A stretch of DNA of 64,000 nt from the NCBI RefSeq assembly GCF_023721415.1, contig NZ_JAMQVC010000001.1:1178001-1242000 (forward strand), given 5' to 3'. Source of the DNA: Galbibacter mesophilus. GTDB taxonomy: Bacteria; Bacteroidota; Bacteroidia; Flavobacteriales; Flavobacteriaceae. The notes under the pieces are model-generated. The model worked only from the letters and a program-made list of their open reading frames with translations, had not been told where the DNA came from and ran no database searches. The translations under genes and the position numbers were made by a program. Within the stretch, counting starts at the first letter, position 1; every line of letters begins with the position of its first letter. This document shows, one piece after another, positions 45,204 to 54,289 of the stretch.

Positions 45204-47753
45204 TTGACTAAATACCTTAAAATACCTGCGTATCTGCTACTTATGGTTTTCTTGGCAATGGCTTGTTCTACCAAGAAAGATACTGCTATAAATAGAAATT
45301 TCCACGCTTTAAATACAAAGTTCAATATTCTTTACAACGGGCAAGTTGCCTTGGAGGAAGGGCAAGAGCAGTTGGCCGAAACCTATGTGGATAATTATTG
45401 GGAAATACTACCTGTGGAACGTATGGAAATACGTGATGAAATAATCATTGATACGGCTAAGTTGAATCCTAATTTCCGTCGAGCGGAAGAAAAAGCCACG
45501 AAAGCCATTCAAAAGCACGGGATGAATATTGGTGGTCAAGAGCGAAATCCGCAAATAGATGAAGCTTATTTGCTGCTTGGGAAAGCACGTTATTACGACC
45601 AACGGTTTGTTCCGGCCTTGGAAGCATTCAACTACATTTTATTGAAGTATACCGATAGTGATATTATTCATCAAGCAGGAATTTGGCGTGAGAAAACCAA
45701 TCTTAGGATGGAAAATGAAGAAGTGGCGCTTACCAACTTCAAAAAAATCCTTCAATTGGATATTACCGATCAGCAATATGCGGATGCTTCTGCAATGATG
45801 GCGCAGGCATACATCAATTTAAAACAAAAGGATAGTGCCATTTACCGATTGAAACTCGCGGCAAATATCACTAGGAAAAATGAAGAAAAAGGGCGTTACA
45901 ACTACATAATCGGTCAGCTTTACGATGAAAAAGGCGAACTGGATAGCGCCAATATGGCTTTTGACAAAGTGATTGCCCTAAACCGGAAATCACCTCGAAT
46001 CTACATGATGAACGCTTATGTGGAAAAGATTAAGAACCAGTATCAGCGTGATGAAGAAGATTCTACCTTGTTGGAGTTTTTAGACAAGTTAGAACGAAAT
46101 CGGGAAAACCGACCTTACCTTGGGAAACTATATCGACTCAATGCCGCTTATTACCTAAAAAAAGACAGTATTGCGTTAGCACAATATTATTTAAACCAAT
46201 CACTTCGAAATACCGAAAGTGATCCTATTTTAAACGCATTAAACTATGAGGATTTGGCCGTTATGTATTTTGATAACGCTTATTACAAAGATGCAGGTGC
46301 TTATTATGATAGTACATTAACGAATTTGAATCCGAATTCAAAGAAATTTAGAACTCTTACTAGAAAACGTGAAAACTTAGAGAGCGTTATCAAATATGAG
46401 GCAATTGCAAGTAGGAACGATAGCATTTTAAACGTTCTTGCAATGAGCGATGAACAACAGAATGCTTACTATCAAAAATATATCGACTCTATTAAAGCCG
46501 TAGAAGATGTGCGAAGGGAGAAAGAAAAAATTGCCTTGATGCAACAAAATAGTTTTGGGACTCTAGGCGGTATTAATAGTAATAAAAAAAGAGAAAGTGC
46601 CGATTTCTATTTCTATAACCAAGCAAGTGTTCAATACGGAATACAGGAGTTTAGAAAAATATGGGGAAATAGAGCTTTGGAAGATAACTGGCGTTTAAAC
46701 AAAAAGGCTGTTGGCGCTATTCAGCAGCAACAAATTACCGAAATAGCTGCACCGGAAGATTCAAATTTATATAAAGTAAGTTATTACACAGATCAGCTGC
46801 CAACAGAGCCCGAGGCCATTGACAGTATTGTAGAAGAGAACAACTTTGCCTATTACCAATTAGGATTGATTTATAAGGAAAAATTTCAAGAGTACGATTT
46901 AGCCATCAATAAATTGGAAACCTTGCTGGATAATAATCCGGAAGAGCGTTTGGTACTTCCGGCGAAGTACAATCTCTTTAAAATTTATCAGCAAGTAGGT
47001 TCGCCTTTAGCAGATCAATATAAAGCAGACATAATAGCCAACCATGCCGGGTCCCGCTACGCCGAAATATTAAAAAATCCAGAAGCCGTGCTTGCAAACG
47101 ATGGTTCTAGTCCGGATGCTGTTTATGCAGCGTTGTATAAAGATTTTGAAAATCAGCAATATGAAAAAGTGATTTTAGAAGCAGACGAAAGTATTTCTAA
47201 ATACAACGGGGAAGACGTAATGCTAAAGTTTGAAATGCTAAAAGCCACGGCAAAAGCTAGACTGTATGGATTGGAAGCTTATAAAGAGGCTTTAAATTAT
47301 GTTGCCTTGAACTATCCTAATAGCGAGGAGGGGGAAGAGGCTCAAAATATCTTGGATAACACAATTCCAATGGTAGCCGATTCTACTTTTACTATAGAAC
47401 CTACATCTTCCAATAATTGGAAAGTTATATATCCTTTTGCCTCTAATCAAGGTGAAGAACTGCAAACGCTCAAAAAGACAATAGAGGAATCACTTGTTGA
47501 TTTAAAATATGGCTATGTAAGCCTTTCTGAAGATATTTACAACCCGAATACAATATTTCTAGTAGTTCACGGTTTTGATAGTAAACTCCGTGCTGAAGGC
47601 TACGCTGAGCTATTAAACATTAACAAAGATTATTTGGTTGAGCATGAGAAATTTGTAATTTCGTCACCCAATTATAGAAAAGTACAAATTCACAAGAATT
47701 TGCCTTCTTATTTAGCTGAATATAATACGAATAACCCGAATCTAAATAACTAA
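45204..47753 (+). CDS. sprE: T9SS/gliding motility lipoprotein SprE/PorW-like, TPR protein
   Basis: A lipoprotein signal (LLMVFLAMACSTKKDT, lipobox Cys near residue 21) precedes a conserved N-terminal block, NRNFHALNTKFNILYNGQVALEEGQEQL split here for length, and many TPR-like helix pairs across 849 residues. It ends with a SPOR-like segment (NTIFLVVHGFDSKLRAEGYAELL). This matches SprE (PorW), which is needed for type IX secretion and gliding in Flavobacterium. The start is TTG; no ATG lies close enough upstream to keep the signal peptide. Confidence 0.88.
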   Translation: MTKYLKIPAYLLLMVFLAMACSTKKDTAINRNFHALNTKFNILYNGQVALEEGQEQLAETYVDNYWEILPVERMEIRDEIIIDTAKLNPNFRRAEEKATKAIQKHGMNIGGQERNPQIDEAYLLLGKARYYDQRFVPALEAFNYILLKYTDSDIIHQAGIWREKTNLRMENEEVALTNFKKILQLDITDQQYADASAMMAQAYINLKQKDSAIYRLKLAANITRKNEEKGRYNYIIGQLYDEKGELDSANMAFDKVIALNRKSPRIYMMNAYVEKIKNQYQRDEEDSTLLEFLDKLERNRENRPYLGKLYRLNAAYYLKKDSIALAQYYLNQSLRNTESDPILNALNYEDLAVMYFDNAYYKDAGAYYDSTLTNLNPNSKKFRTLTRKRENLESVIKYEAIASRNDSILNVLAMSDEQQNAYYQKYIDSIKAVEDVRREKEKIALMQQNSFGTLGGINSNKKRESADFYFYNQASVQYGIQEFRKIWGNRALEDNWRLNKKAVGAIQQQQITEIAAPEDSNLYKVSYYTDQLPTEPEAIDSIVEENNFAYYQLGLIYKEKFQEYDLAINKLETLLDNNPEERLVLPAKYNLFKIYQQVGSPLADQYKADIIANHAGSRYAEILKNPEAVLANDGSSPDAVYAALYKDFENQQYEKVILEADESISKYNGEDVMLKFEMLKATAKARLYGLEAYKEALNYVALNYPNSEEGEEAQNILDNTIPMVADSTFTIEPTSSNNWKVIYPFASNQGEELQTLKKTIEESLVDLKYGYVSLSEDIYNPNTIFLVVHGFDSKLRAEGYAELLNINKDYLVEHEKFVISSPNYRKVQIHKNLPSYLAEYNTNNPNLNN

Positions 47754-47757
47754 AAAG

Positions 47758-48177
47758 ATGTTTGCAGAATCTAAAAAAAACCGAATAGAACCCATTCAAG
47801 GTCAGACCAATAGAATTGTTGAAAACACTAAAATTAAAGGTGATTTAATTTCTGAAGCCGATATTCGTATTGATGGCGATTTAGAGGGCAGTATTACTGC
47901 AAAAGGAAAAGTGGTAATTGGTAGAGCCGGAAAAGTAATTGGAAAGATTGAGTGTATGAACGCCGATGTAGAAGGTACTTTTGATGGTGATTTAAAGGTT
48001 GAAAACGTGCTGAGTCTTAAAAGTACGGCAGTAATTGAAGGGGATGTAATTGTTGGAAAATTGGCGGTGGAGCCAGGAGCTACTTTCAACGCGGCATGCT
48101 CTATGAAAGGAGCCTCTTTAAAATCGGTAAAAGAAGATGGACAAAAACAACAAAAAGCAGGCGAAAAATCAGCTTAA
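47758..48177 (+). CDS. Bactofilin family cytoskeletal protein
   Basis: A 139-residue protein dominated by the bactofilin beta-helix repeats: TKIKGDLISEADIRIDGDLEGSI, AKGKVVIGRAGKVIGKIEC and LSLKSTAVIEGDVIVGKLAVEPGA. Bactofilins polymerise into filaments that organise the cell envelope. Its last 41 bases overlap the AtpZ gene in another frame, so it is joined to the ATP synthase operon. It begins 4 bases after sprE. Confidence 0.92.
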   Translation: MFAESKKNRIEPIQGQTNRIVENTKIKGDLISEADIRIDGDLEGSITAKGKVVIGRAGKVIGKIECMNADVEGTFDGDLKVENVLSLKSTAVIEGDVIVGKLAVEPGATFNAACSMKGASLKSVKEDGQKQQKAGEKSA

Positions 48178-48370
48178 TTCTTGGATTAAGTTCACAAATA
48201 TTGGCCTTCAAATGGCCATAGTTATTGCAGCCGGCGTCTTTTTGGGAGTTTGGCTCGACGAGAAATATTCGAATAACGCTTCGACTTTTACCATTATTTT
48301 TTCTTTGCTTGGGGTATTTGCTGCGCTTTACAATGTGTACAGACAGGTAAAAGATCTAGGTAAAGATTAA
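48137..48370 (+). CDS. atpZ: AtpZ/AtpI-family ATP synthase assembly protein
   Basis: A 77-residue protein with a charged N-terminus and two helices (about residues 21-40 and 48-66: LQMAIVIAAGVFLGVWLDEKY and FTIIFSLLGVFAALYNVYRQV). AtpZ/AtpI proteins help c-ring assembly or Mg2+ supply. Position ahead of atpB supports the call. It overlaps bactofilin by 41 bases. Confidence 0.85.
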   Translation: MDKNNKKQAKNQLNSWIKFTNIGLQMAIVIAAGVFLGVWLDEKYSNNASTFTIIFSLLGVFAALYNVYRQVKDLGKD

Positions 48371-48382
48371 TAGATCTTTTCA

Positions 48383-48763
48383 ATGAAAAAACAGCTTCTT
48401 TCTTTTATCAGTGTGTTGGTTCCTTTGAGCTTGCTTTTGTTTGCAGCTCAATACTACACACAATCCATATTTTATTCAGAAACCGAATTCTTCTATTCCG
48501 TTGTTAGCATTTATGCTTTTCATTTTACCATTACTTTGATTCTGTATTTGGCAATTCTATCCATTCACAATATTTTGCCTGATAAAACGGGTTTTGCCTT
48601 TTTAGGTTTTAGCGGACTCAAAATGCTCGCGGCAATTGTTTTTTTAATACCGCTTTTTCAAGCAGACCTGTTGAATCCCATTCCTTCCGTATTTAGTTTC
48701 TTCATTCCTTATTTCGTTTATTTGTTTTTGGAAGCTTTGTTTGTTATAAAACTCTTGAAATGA
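48383..48763 (+). CDS. Small four-helix membrane protein of the atp operon
   Basis: A 126-residue protein with four hydrophobic segments, first about residues 7-25 and last about 100-125. It takes the place where many bacteria have atpI, and flavobacterial members are usually annotated as DUF6168 (from memory). It may act in F0 assembly. It follows AtpZ by 12 bases, while atpB follows after 130 bases that contain a good promoter element. Confidence 0.7.
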   Translation: MKKQLLSFISVLVPLSLLLFAAQYYTQSIFYSETEFFYSVVSIYAFHFTITLILYLAILSIHNILPDKTGFAFLGFSGLKMLAAIVFLIPLFQADLLNPIPSVFSFFIPYFVYLFLEALFVIKLLK

Positions 48764-48844
48764 GGATATTTTGATAAAAAATATTCTTTTCCTTCCGAAG
48801 CGAAAAAAAAATAGTTGTTAACTTCCTAATGTGAATAAAAAATG

Positions 48845-48852
48845 TACCTTTG
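48845..48852 (+). promoter_or_regulatory. -7 promoter element for atpB
   Basis: TACCTTTG matches TAnnTTTG exactly and ends 41 bases before the atpB ATG. TTG at 48815-48817 is farther than usual from it (27 bases). It suggests that atpBEFHA(G) can be transcribed separately from sprE, bactofilin and atpZ. Confidence 0.6.
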
Positions 48853-48893
48853 CACCAAATTTTTGAGGACCATTTATTTTATCAACACGAGGT

Positions 48894-49979
48894 ATGATGA
48901 TAGCACAGAAATCTTTCAAGAGATTTTTTCTTTTAGTAATGTTCTTTGTTTCTTTGGTAGCTACTGCACAAGAACACGAAAACACTCATAATGAGGAGGC
49001 TAACGATGAGGCTTTTAATCCGACAGAATTAATAAATCATCACACTAAAGATTCTCACGAATTCCATATTGCAGATTGGAACGGGCACGCAATTTCTATG
49101 CCGCTTCCAGTGATTTTATGGACAGAAAACGGGTTGGTGACTTTTATGTCTTCTGAATTTCACCACGATGAAGAAGGAAAAGTGATTGTTGAGAAAAACG
49201 GAATGAAGTTTGCCCGTGTTCACGATCAGATTTACTACGCTGATGGTGGATTGAATTTTGATGAAGAGCATCATGTAACTAACGAGCGTCCACTTAACTT
49301 TTCTATTACAAAAAATGTGTTCACTTTAATGATTTCAGCAATTTTAATGTTGTTGATATTCATTCCTGTGGCCAACTCTTATAAAAAGAATCAAAGAGCA
49401 CCAAAAGGGATTGCCGGTTTTATGGAGCCATTAATTGTTTTTGTGCGTGATGACATTGCAAGACCAAATATTGGAGAGAAAAAGTACAAAAAGTACATGC
49501 CGTATTTATTAACGGTGTTCTTTTTAATCTGGATTGGTAACCTTTTCGGGTTGATTCCATTCTTTCCATTCCAAGGAACACTCACCAACGACATTTTGTT
49601 TACTGGTGTATTGGCAACGTTTACCTTTTTAATTACCATTTTTAGTGGTAATAAAAGTTACTGGGGGCATATTTTTGCAACTCCGGGCGTACCAAAATGG
49701 TTGTTGCCAATTATGATTCCTGTTGAGGTTTTGGGTATGTTCACCAAGCCTTTTGCCTTGATGATTCGTTTGTTTGCGAACATCACCGCAGGTCACATTA
49801 TTATATTGAGTTTGTTGTCGTTGATATTTATTTTTGAATCAGCGGCGGTATCACCAATATCAATCGGTTTCTCCTTGTTTATGTACGGGTTGGAATTGTT
49901 GGTTGCGGCATTGCAAGCGTATGTGTTCACATTGCTTTCGGCTTTGTTTATTGGCCAAGCAGTAGAAGAGCACCATTAA
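48894..49979 (+). CDS. atpB: F1F0 ATP synthase subunit a
   Basis: A 361-residue subunit. The C-terminal 200 residues hold the usual helices, with the essential arginine in FALMIRLFANITAGH (about residue 295) and a second conserved stretch, MYGLELLVAALQAYVFTLLSALF. It differs from short a subunits by a signal-like N-terminus and about 100 residues rich in histidine and acids (EHENTHNEE, INHHTKDSHEFH, SEFHHDEEG) facing the periplasm. It forms the proton half-channels in F0. Confidence 0.95.
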   Translation: MMIAQKSFKRFFLLVMFFVSLVATAQEHENTHNEEANDEAFNPTELINHHTKDSHEFHIADWNGHAISMPLPVILWTENGLVTFMSSEFHHDEEGKVIVEKNGMKFARVHDQIYYADGGLNFDEEHHVTNERPLNFSITKNVFTLMISAILMLLIFIPVANSYKKNQRAPKGIAGFMEPLIVFVRDDIARPNIGEKKYKKYMPYLLTVFFLIWIGNLFGLIPFFPFQGTLTNDILFTGVLATFTFLITIFSGNKSYWGHIFATPGVPKWLLPIMIPVEVLGMFTKPFALMIRLFANITAGHIIILSLLSLIFIFESAAVSPISIGFSLFMYGLELLVAALQAYVFTLLSALFIGQAVEEHH

Positions 49980-49985
49980 AATTGA

Positions 49986-50219
<234 letters not shown>

Positions 50220-50236
50220 TTTTTGACAAAACAACA

Positions 50237-50271
50237 AAACTATGCTGCAACGGTTGGTTGCAGCATAGTTT
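50237..50271 (+). other. Perfect 15-bp stem-loop between atpE and atpF
   Basis: AAACTATGCTGCAAC (50237-50251), a 5-base loop GGTTG, and GTTGCAGCATAGTTT (50257-50271) form a perfect stem. It begins 18 bases after the atpE stop. There is no T-run, so full termination is unlikely. It is placed to stabilise an atpE 3' end or partly terminate before atpF. This role is inferred. Confidence 0.8.
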
Positions 50272-50311
50272 ACCTTAAAAAGTTACACAACGTTTTTTAA
50301 TATTTTTCATA

Positions 50312-50803
50312 ATGAATATTACACATCCTGAAAGTTTAATTTTTTGGTCGATAATAGTTTTTATAATTCTATTTGTACTATTACGTAAATATGCTTGGAA
50401 GCCAATTTTAGGGGCAGTAAATAGCAGAGAAGAGTCAATCAACAAAGCTTTAAGTGCAGCAGATGATGCCCGTAAAGAATTACAGAACCTTCAAGCGGAT
50501 AACGAAAAGTTATTGCAGGAAGCTCGTGCAGAAAGAGATGCTATGATTAAGGAAGCTCGTGAAATTAAAGAAAAAATGATTTCTGAAGCAAAAGAGGAAG
50601 CAGGAGCACAGGCCGATAAAATGATAAAACAAGCACAGCAGACTATTCAAAGTGAAAAGCAAGCTGCAGTTGCTGAGTTGAAAAATCAAGTAGCGGCATT
50701 GTCTGTAGAAATTGCAGAAAAAGTAGTGAAGTCAGAACTTTCTTCAAAAGACAAGCAATTAAAGCTTGTTAATGATATGTTGGAAGAAGTTACATTGAAC
50801 TAA
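50312..50803 (+). CDS. atpF: F1F0 ATP synthase subunit b
   Basis: A 163-residue protein with one N-terminal membrane helix (about residues 9-26, LIFWSIIVFIILFVLLRKYAWKPI) and a long charged coiled coil typical of subunit b (repeats such as EKLLQEARAERDAMIKEAR). It forms the peripheral stalk with subunit delta. It lies between the stem-loop and atpH in the standard order. Confidence 0.95.
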   Translation: MNITHPESLIFWSIIVFIILFVLLRKYAWKPILGAVNSREESINKALSAADDARKELQNLQADNEKLLQEARAERDAMIKEAREIKEKMISEAKEEAGAQADKMIKQAQQTIQSEKQAAVAELKNQVAALSVEIAEKVVKSELSSKDKQLKLVNDMLEEVTLN

Positions 50804-50822
50804 TTTGTAAGTTAGCAACACC

Positions 50823-51371
50823 ATGACAGGTACCAGAGCAGGATATAGATACGCAAAGGCGGTTTTAGATTACGCCAAGGAGCAAAATGCACTTGAGGCA
50901 GTTAGTGCCGATATGAAAGACATTTCTGCAACTATCAACGGCAGTAAAGAACTGCAAGATGCATTGCAAAGTCCCATCATCAAACTTTCTGATAAAAAGG
51001 CAGCGGTAAAGGAGATTTTTTCTGGAATCAACGCAGTCTCAGAAGGATTGATTGATGTTCTTATAGAAAACAACCGTATCAATTTGTTGAAGGTGGTTGC
51101 TGAAAAGTATATCATTCTCTATGATAAAATGCGTGGCGAAGAAGTAGCTGTAGTTACTACCGCAGTTCCATTGTCAGGAGAGTTGGAGCAAAAAGTGTTG
51201 GCAAAGGTAAAAGAGCTTACCGGAAACAACGCTACCATTGAAAATAAAATAGATGAAAGCATTATTGGTGGTTTTATTTTACGTGTAGGAGATCTACAGT
51301 ACAACGCCAGTATTGCCAATCAACTAAATAATCTCAAGAGAGATTTACATAATAACGCATACGTTTCTTAA
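50823..51371 (+). CDS. atpH: F1F0 ATP synthase subunit delta
   Basis: A 182-residue protein with the six-helix N-terminal domain (GTRAGYRYAKAVLDYAKEQ at the start) and the C-terminal block GGFILRVGDLQYNASIANQLNNL, which matches the end of the family. It connects the b stalk to the top of F1. It begins 19 bases after atpF. Confidence 0.94.
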   Translation: MTGTRAGYRYAKAVLDYAKEQNALEAVSADMKDISATINGSKELQDALQSPIIKLSDKKAAVKEIFSGINAVSEGLIDVLIENNRINLLKVVAEKYIILYDKMRGEEVAVVTTAVPLSGELEQKVLAKVKELTGNNATIENKIDESIIGGFILRVGDLQYNASIANQLNNLKRDLHNNAYVS

Positions 51372-51390
51372 TAAATTAAATTAAAAGGTA

Positions 51391-51414
51391 AGATGCTTTA
51401 ATTGTAGAGCATCT
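51391..51414 (+). other. Short hairpin between atpH and atpA
   Basis: AGATGCT (51391-51397) pairs with AGCATCT (51408-51414) around a 10-base loop, in the 64-base gap between the two genes. It may be a processing or stability element. Its stem is modest and function is unproven. Confidence 0.45.
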
Positions 51415-51435
51415 AAAATCTAAATACTAAATAAG

Positions 51436-53013
51436 ATGGCTGAAGTTAAAGCGGCTGAGGTATCAGCAATATTAAAAAAGCAACTATCAGGATTTGAAGC
51501 AAAAGCTTCATTAGACGAAGTGGGAACTGTTCTTCAGATAGGGGATGGTATTGCCCGAGTTTACGGATTATCAAATGCACAGTACGGAGAGTTAGTGCAG
51601 TTTGAGTCTGGACTTGAGGGTATCGTTTTGAACCTTGAGGAAGACAATGTTGGTATTGTATTGTTAGGTCCTTCAAAAGAAATTAAAGAAGGAGATACTG
51701 TTAAGCGTACACAGCGTATCGCATCTATTAAAGTAGGTGAAGAAATGGTAGGCCGTGTTGTAGATACACTTGGTAACCCTATCGATGGTAAAGGACCCAT
51801 TGGAGGGGAGCTTTATGAAATGCCTTTGGAGCGTAAAGCACCTGGGGTTATTTTCCGTCAGCCAGTAAACGAGCCTATGCAAACAGGTATCAAATCTATC
51901 GATGCGATGATTCCTGTAGGTAGAGGACAGCGTGAGTTGGTAATTGGTGACCGTCAAACAGGTAAAACTACCGTTTGTATCGATACCATTATCAATCAGA
52001 AAGAATTTTATGATGCTGGTAAGCCAGTATTCTGTATATATGTTGCGGTTGGACAAAAAGCGTCTACTGTTGCAGCAATTGCAAAAACATTAGAAGATAA
52101 AGGAGCGTTGGCTTACACGGTGATCGTTGCTGCAAATGCATCAGATCCTGCTCCAATGCAGGTTTATGCACCATTTGCTGGAGCTGCTATTGGTGAGTAT
52201 TTTAGAGATACAGGCCGTCCTGCTTTAATTGTTTATGATGATTTGTCTAAGCAAGCGGTAGCTTACCGTGAGGTATCGTTACTACTTCGTCGTCCACCAG
52301 GACGTGAGGCATATCCTGGAGACGTTTTCTTCTTGCACTCAAGATTATTGGAGCGTGCTGCAAAAGTGATTGCTGATGATGAGATTGCAAAAGGAATGAA
52401 CGATCTTCCAGAATCTTTGAAGCCAATCGTTAAAGGTGGTGGTTCGTTAACGGCACTACCAATTATCGAAACACAGGCGGGAGACGTTTCTGCATATATT
52501 CCAACCAACGTAATTTCTATTACGGATGGTCAGATTTTCTTGGAGTCAGATTTATTTAACTCTGGAGTACGTCCTGCAATTAACGTAGGTATTTCAGTAT
52601 CGCGTGTAGGTGGGTCTGCTCAGATTAAATCCATGAAAAAAGTAGCTGGTACTTTGAAACTAGACCAAGCGCAATACCGTGAATTGGAAGCGTTTGCTAA
52701 GTTCGGTTCTGATTTGGATGCAGCTACAAGAAACGTAATTGAAAAAGGTAAGCGTAACGTTGAAATCTTAAAGCAAGCTCAAAACGATCCTTACACCGTG
52801 GAAGATCAAATTGCTATTATCTACGCTGGTTCTAAAAACCTTTTAAAGGATGTTCCAGTTGATAAAGTAAAAGAATTTGAAAGCGACTATTTAGAATATT
52901 TGAACGCAAAACACAGAGGCGTATTAGATACATTGAAAGCAGGTAAACTTACAGACGAAGTTACCGATACACTTACACAAGTGTCTAAAGAGCTTTCAGC
53001 AAAATATAAATAG
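51436..53013 (+). CDS. atpA: F1F0 ATP synthase subunit alpha
   Basis: A 525-residue protein with the Walker A loop [13 protein letters not shown] (about residues 171-183), the alpha-family [31 protein letters not shown] split here, and [16 protein letters not shown]. It is the noncatalytic nucleotide-binding subunit of F1. The catalytic beta and the epsilon genes are not in the window. A cassette with a four-helix-bundle gene lies immediately downstream, before atpG. Confidence 0.97.
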   Translation: MAEVKAAEVSAILKKQLSGFEAKASLDEVGTVLQIGDGIARVYGLSNAQYGELVQFESGLEGIVLNLEEDNVGIVLLGPSKEIKEGDTVKRTQRIASIKVGEEMVGRVVDTLGNPIDGKGPIGGELYEMPLERKAPGVIFRQPVNEPMQTGIKSIDAMIPVGRGQRELVIGDRQTGKTTVCIDTIINQKEFYDAGKPVFCIYVAVGQKASTVAAIAKTLEDKGALAYTVIVAANASDPAPMQVYAPFAGAAIGEYFRDTGRPALIVYDDLSKQAVAYREVSLLLRRPPGREAYPGDVFFLHSRLLERAAKVIADDEIAKGMNDLPESLKPIVKGGGSLTALPIIETQAGDVSAYIPTNVISITDGQIFLESDLFNSGVRPAINVGISVSRVGGSAQIKSMKKVAGTLKLDQAQYRELEAFAKFGSDLDAATRNVIEKGKRNVEILKQAQNDPYTVEDQIAIIYAGSKNLLKDVPVDKVKEFESDYLEYLNAKHRGVLDTLKAGKLTDEVTDTLTQVSKELSAKYK

Positions 53014-53017
53014 GCCC

Positions 53018-53049
53018 AGTTATAAGTGTTGAGTTGGGAGTTATGAGTT
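53018..53049 (+). repeat. Left inverted repeat of the four-helix-bundle cassette
   Basis: The arm runs from AGTTATAAG to GTTATGAGTT and contains repeated GAGTT/GTTATGAGTT words. It pairs with the arm at 53387-53418. The gene's ATG (53060) lies 11 bases inside it. Confidence 0.6.
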
Positions 53050-53059
53050 GTTTTTTGTA

Positions 53060-53395
53060 ATGAAAATTAATGAAAGTCCTATTCGGATAAAAAGTTTTGA
53101 TTTTGCATGTGATATTGTAAGATATTGCGATAAACTGAAGCAAGAAAAGGATTTTGTTATAGCTACTCAACTACTAAAAAGCGGAACTAGTATTGGTGCC
53201 AATACACGAGAAGCACAAAGAGCAGTTAGTAAAAAGGATTTTAAAAATAAGTTTGGAATTGCTTTAAAGGAAGCAGACGAAACCAAGTACTGGTTAGAGA
53301 TACTTGAGACAACTGGAAGGCAATTACCAATAGGAATGATGGAAAAGTGTGAAGAGTTGATAAAAATATTGGCAGCAATAACTAAGAACTCATAA
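53060..53395 (+). CDS. Four-helix-bundle protein (23S rRNA IVS-type protein)
   Basis: A 111-residue protein of the IVS/four-helix-bundle family, with SFDFACDIVRYCDKL, ATQLLKSGTSIGANTREAQRA and GIALKEADETKYWLEIL, the family's most conserved stretches. The family is best known from ORFs in intervening sequences of bacterial 23S rRNA genes and may bind RNA. The ATG at 53060 is chosen over a TTG at 53048 that lies within the left repeat. Its stop codon lies inside the right repeat. It interrupts the atp operon. Confidence 0.88.
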   Translation: MKINESPIRIKSFDFACDIVRYCDKLKQEKDFVIATQLLKSGTSIGANTREAQRAVSKKDFKNKFGIALKEADETKYWLEILETTGRQLPIGMMEKCEELIKILAAITKNS

Positions 53396-53418
53396 TTCAG
53401 CACTCAAAATTCATAATT
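53387..53418 (+). repeat. Right inverted repeat of the four-helix-bundle cassette
   Basis: The arm runs from AACTCATAATTCAGC to AAAATTCATAATT. It contains the TAA stop (53393-53395) of the four-helix-bundle gene and is the reverse complement, with eight mismatches, of 53018-53049. Confidence 0.6.
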
Positions 53419-53425
53419 TAAAACA

Positions 53426-54289
53426 ATGGCAAACTTAAAAGAAATACGTAGCAGAATTTCATCGGTGGGTTCAACCATGCAGATTACCAGTGCCATGAAA
53501 ATGGTTTCTGCGGCAAAGTTGAAAAAAGCGCAAGATGCCATTACGGCAATGCGACCATATTCAGATAAACTTACCGAGCTTTTGCAAAGTTTAAGTGCAA
53601 CGTTAGAGGGAGATGCTGGAAGTGTTTTTGCTGAAAGAAGGGAAGTTAAAAATGTTCTTGTTGTAGCAATTACGTCCAATAGAGGATTGTGTGGAGCTTT
53701 CAATACAAACATCATAAAGACGTCTAGCCGTTTAGCGGAATCAACGTATGCTGGTAAAAATGTGAGTTTCGTAACGATTGGAAAAAAAGGAAATGATATC
53801 CTTAAAAAGAGTCATTACGTTACACATAACAATAATGAGATTTTTGATGACCTAACATTTGATAATGTTTCTAAGATAGCAGAGCGTTTGATGATGTTGT
53901 TTGAGGAGCGCACTTACGATAAAATCGTATTGGTTTACAATCATTTTAAAAATGCAGCTACTCAAGCCGTAATTACGGAAGATTTCTTGCCAATTAAACC
54001 TATAGAAAGTGAAGAGCCTGTTGCTTCAGCAGACTACATTTTTGAGCCTTCTAAGGCAGAAATTGTGGAAACGTTGATTCCTAAGTCTTTGAAAACGCAG
54101 TTGTATAAAGCAATTCGTGATTCTTTTGCTTCTGAGCACGGTGCGCGTATGACAGCGATGCACAAAGCAACGGATAACGCTTCGGAATTAAAAGCAGAGC
54201 TTACATTAACTTACAACAAAGCACGTCAAGCCGCTATTACCAACGAAATTTTGGAAATTGTTGGTGGTGCAGAGGCGCTGAACAATTAG
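53426..54289 (+). CDS. atpG: F1F0 ATP synthase subunit gamma
   Basis: A 287-residue protein with the N-terminal shaft helix EIRSRISSVGSTMQITSAMKMVSAAKLKKAQ (split in two by families' register), the central SNRGLCGAFNTNI, and the C-terminal AMHKATDNASELKAELTLTYNKARQAAITNEILEIVGGAEAL region, all typical. It is the rotating shaft of F1. Beta and epsilon do not follow. The last codons are part of a 46-bp tandem repeat. Confidence 0.96.
   Translation: MANLKEIRSRISSVGSTMQITSAMKMVSAAKLKKAQDAITAMRPYSDKLTELLQSLSATLEGDAGSVFAERREVKNVLVVAITSNRGLCGAFNTNIIKTSSRLAESTYAGKNVSFVTIGKKGNDILKKSHYVTHNNNEIFDDLTFDNVSKIAERLMMLFEERTYDKIVLVYNHFKNAATQAVITEDFLPIKPIESEEPVASADYIFEPSKAEIVETLIPKSLKTQLYKAIRDSFASEHGARMTAMHKATDNASELKAELTLTYNKARQAAITNEILEIVGGAEALNN

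Larger units (their letters stand above)
53018..53418. mobile_element. IVS-like cassette between atpA and atpG
   Basis: A four-helix-bundle gene is bounded by 32-base imperfect inverted repeats at 53018-53049 and 53387-53418. By hand alignment 24 of 32 positions match, 27 with G-U pairs, ending in a perfect TTATGAGTT/AACTCATAA block. In RNA these ends would form a long stem closing a loop that contains the gene. It starts 4 bases after the atpA stop and ends 7 bases before the atpG start. Confidence 0.6.
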
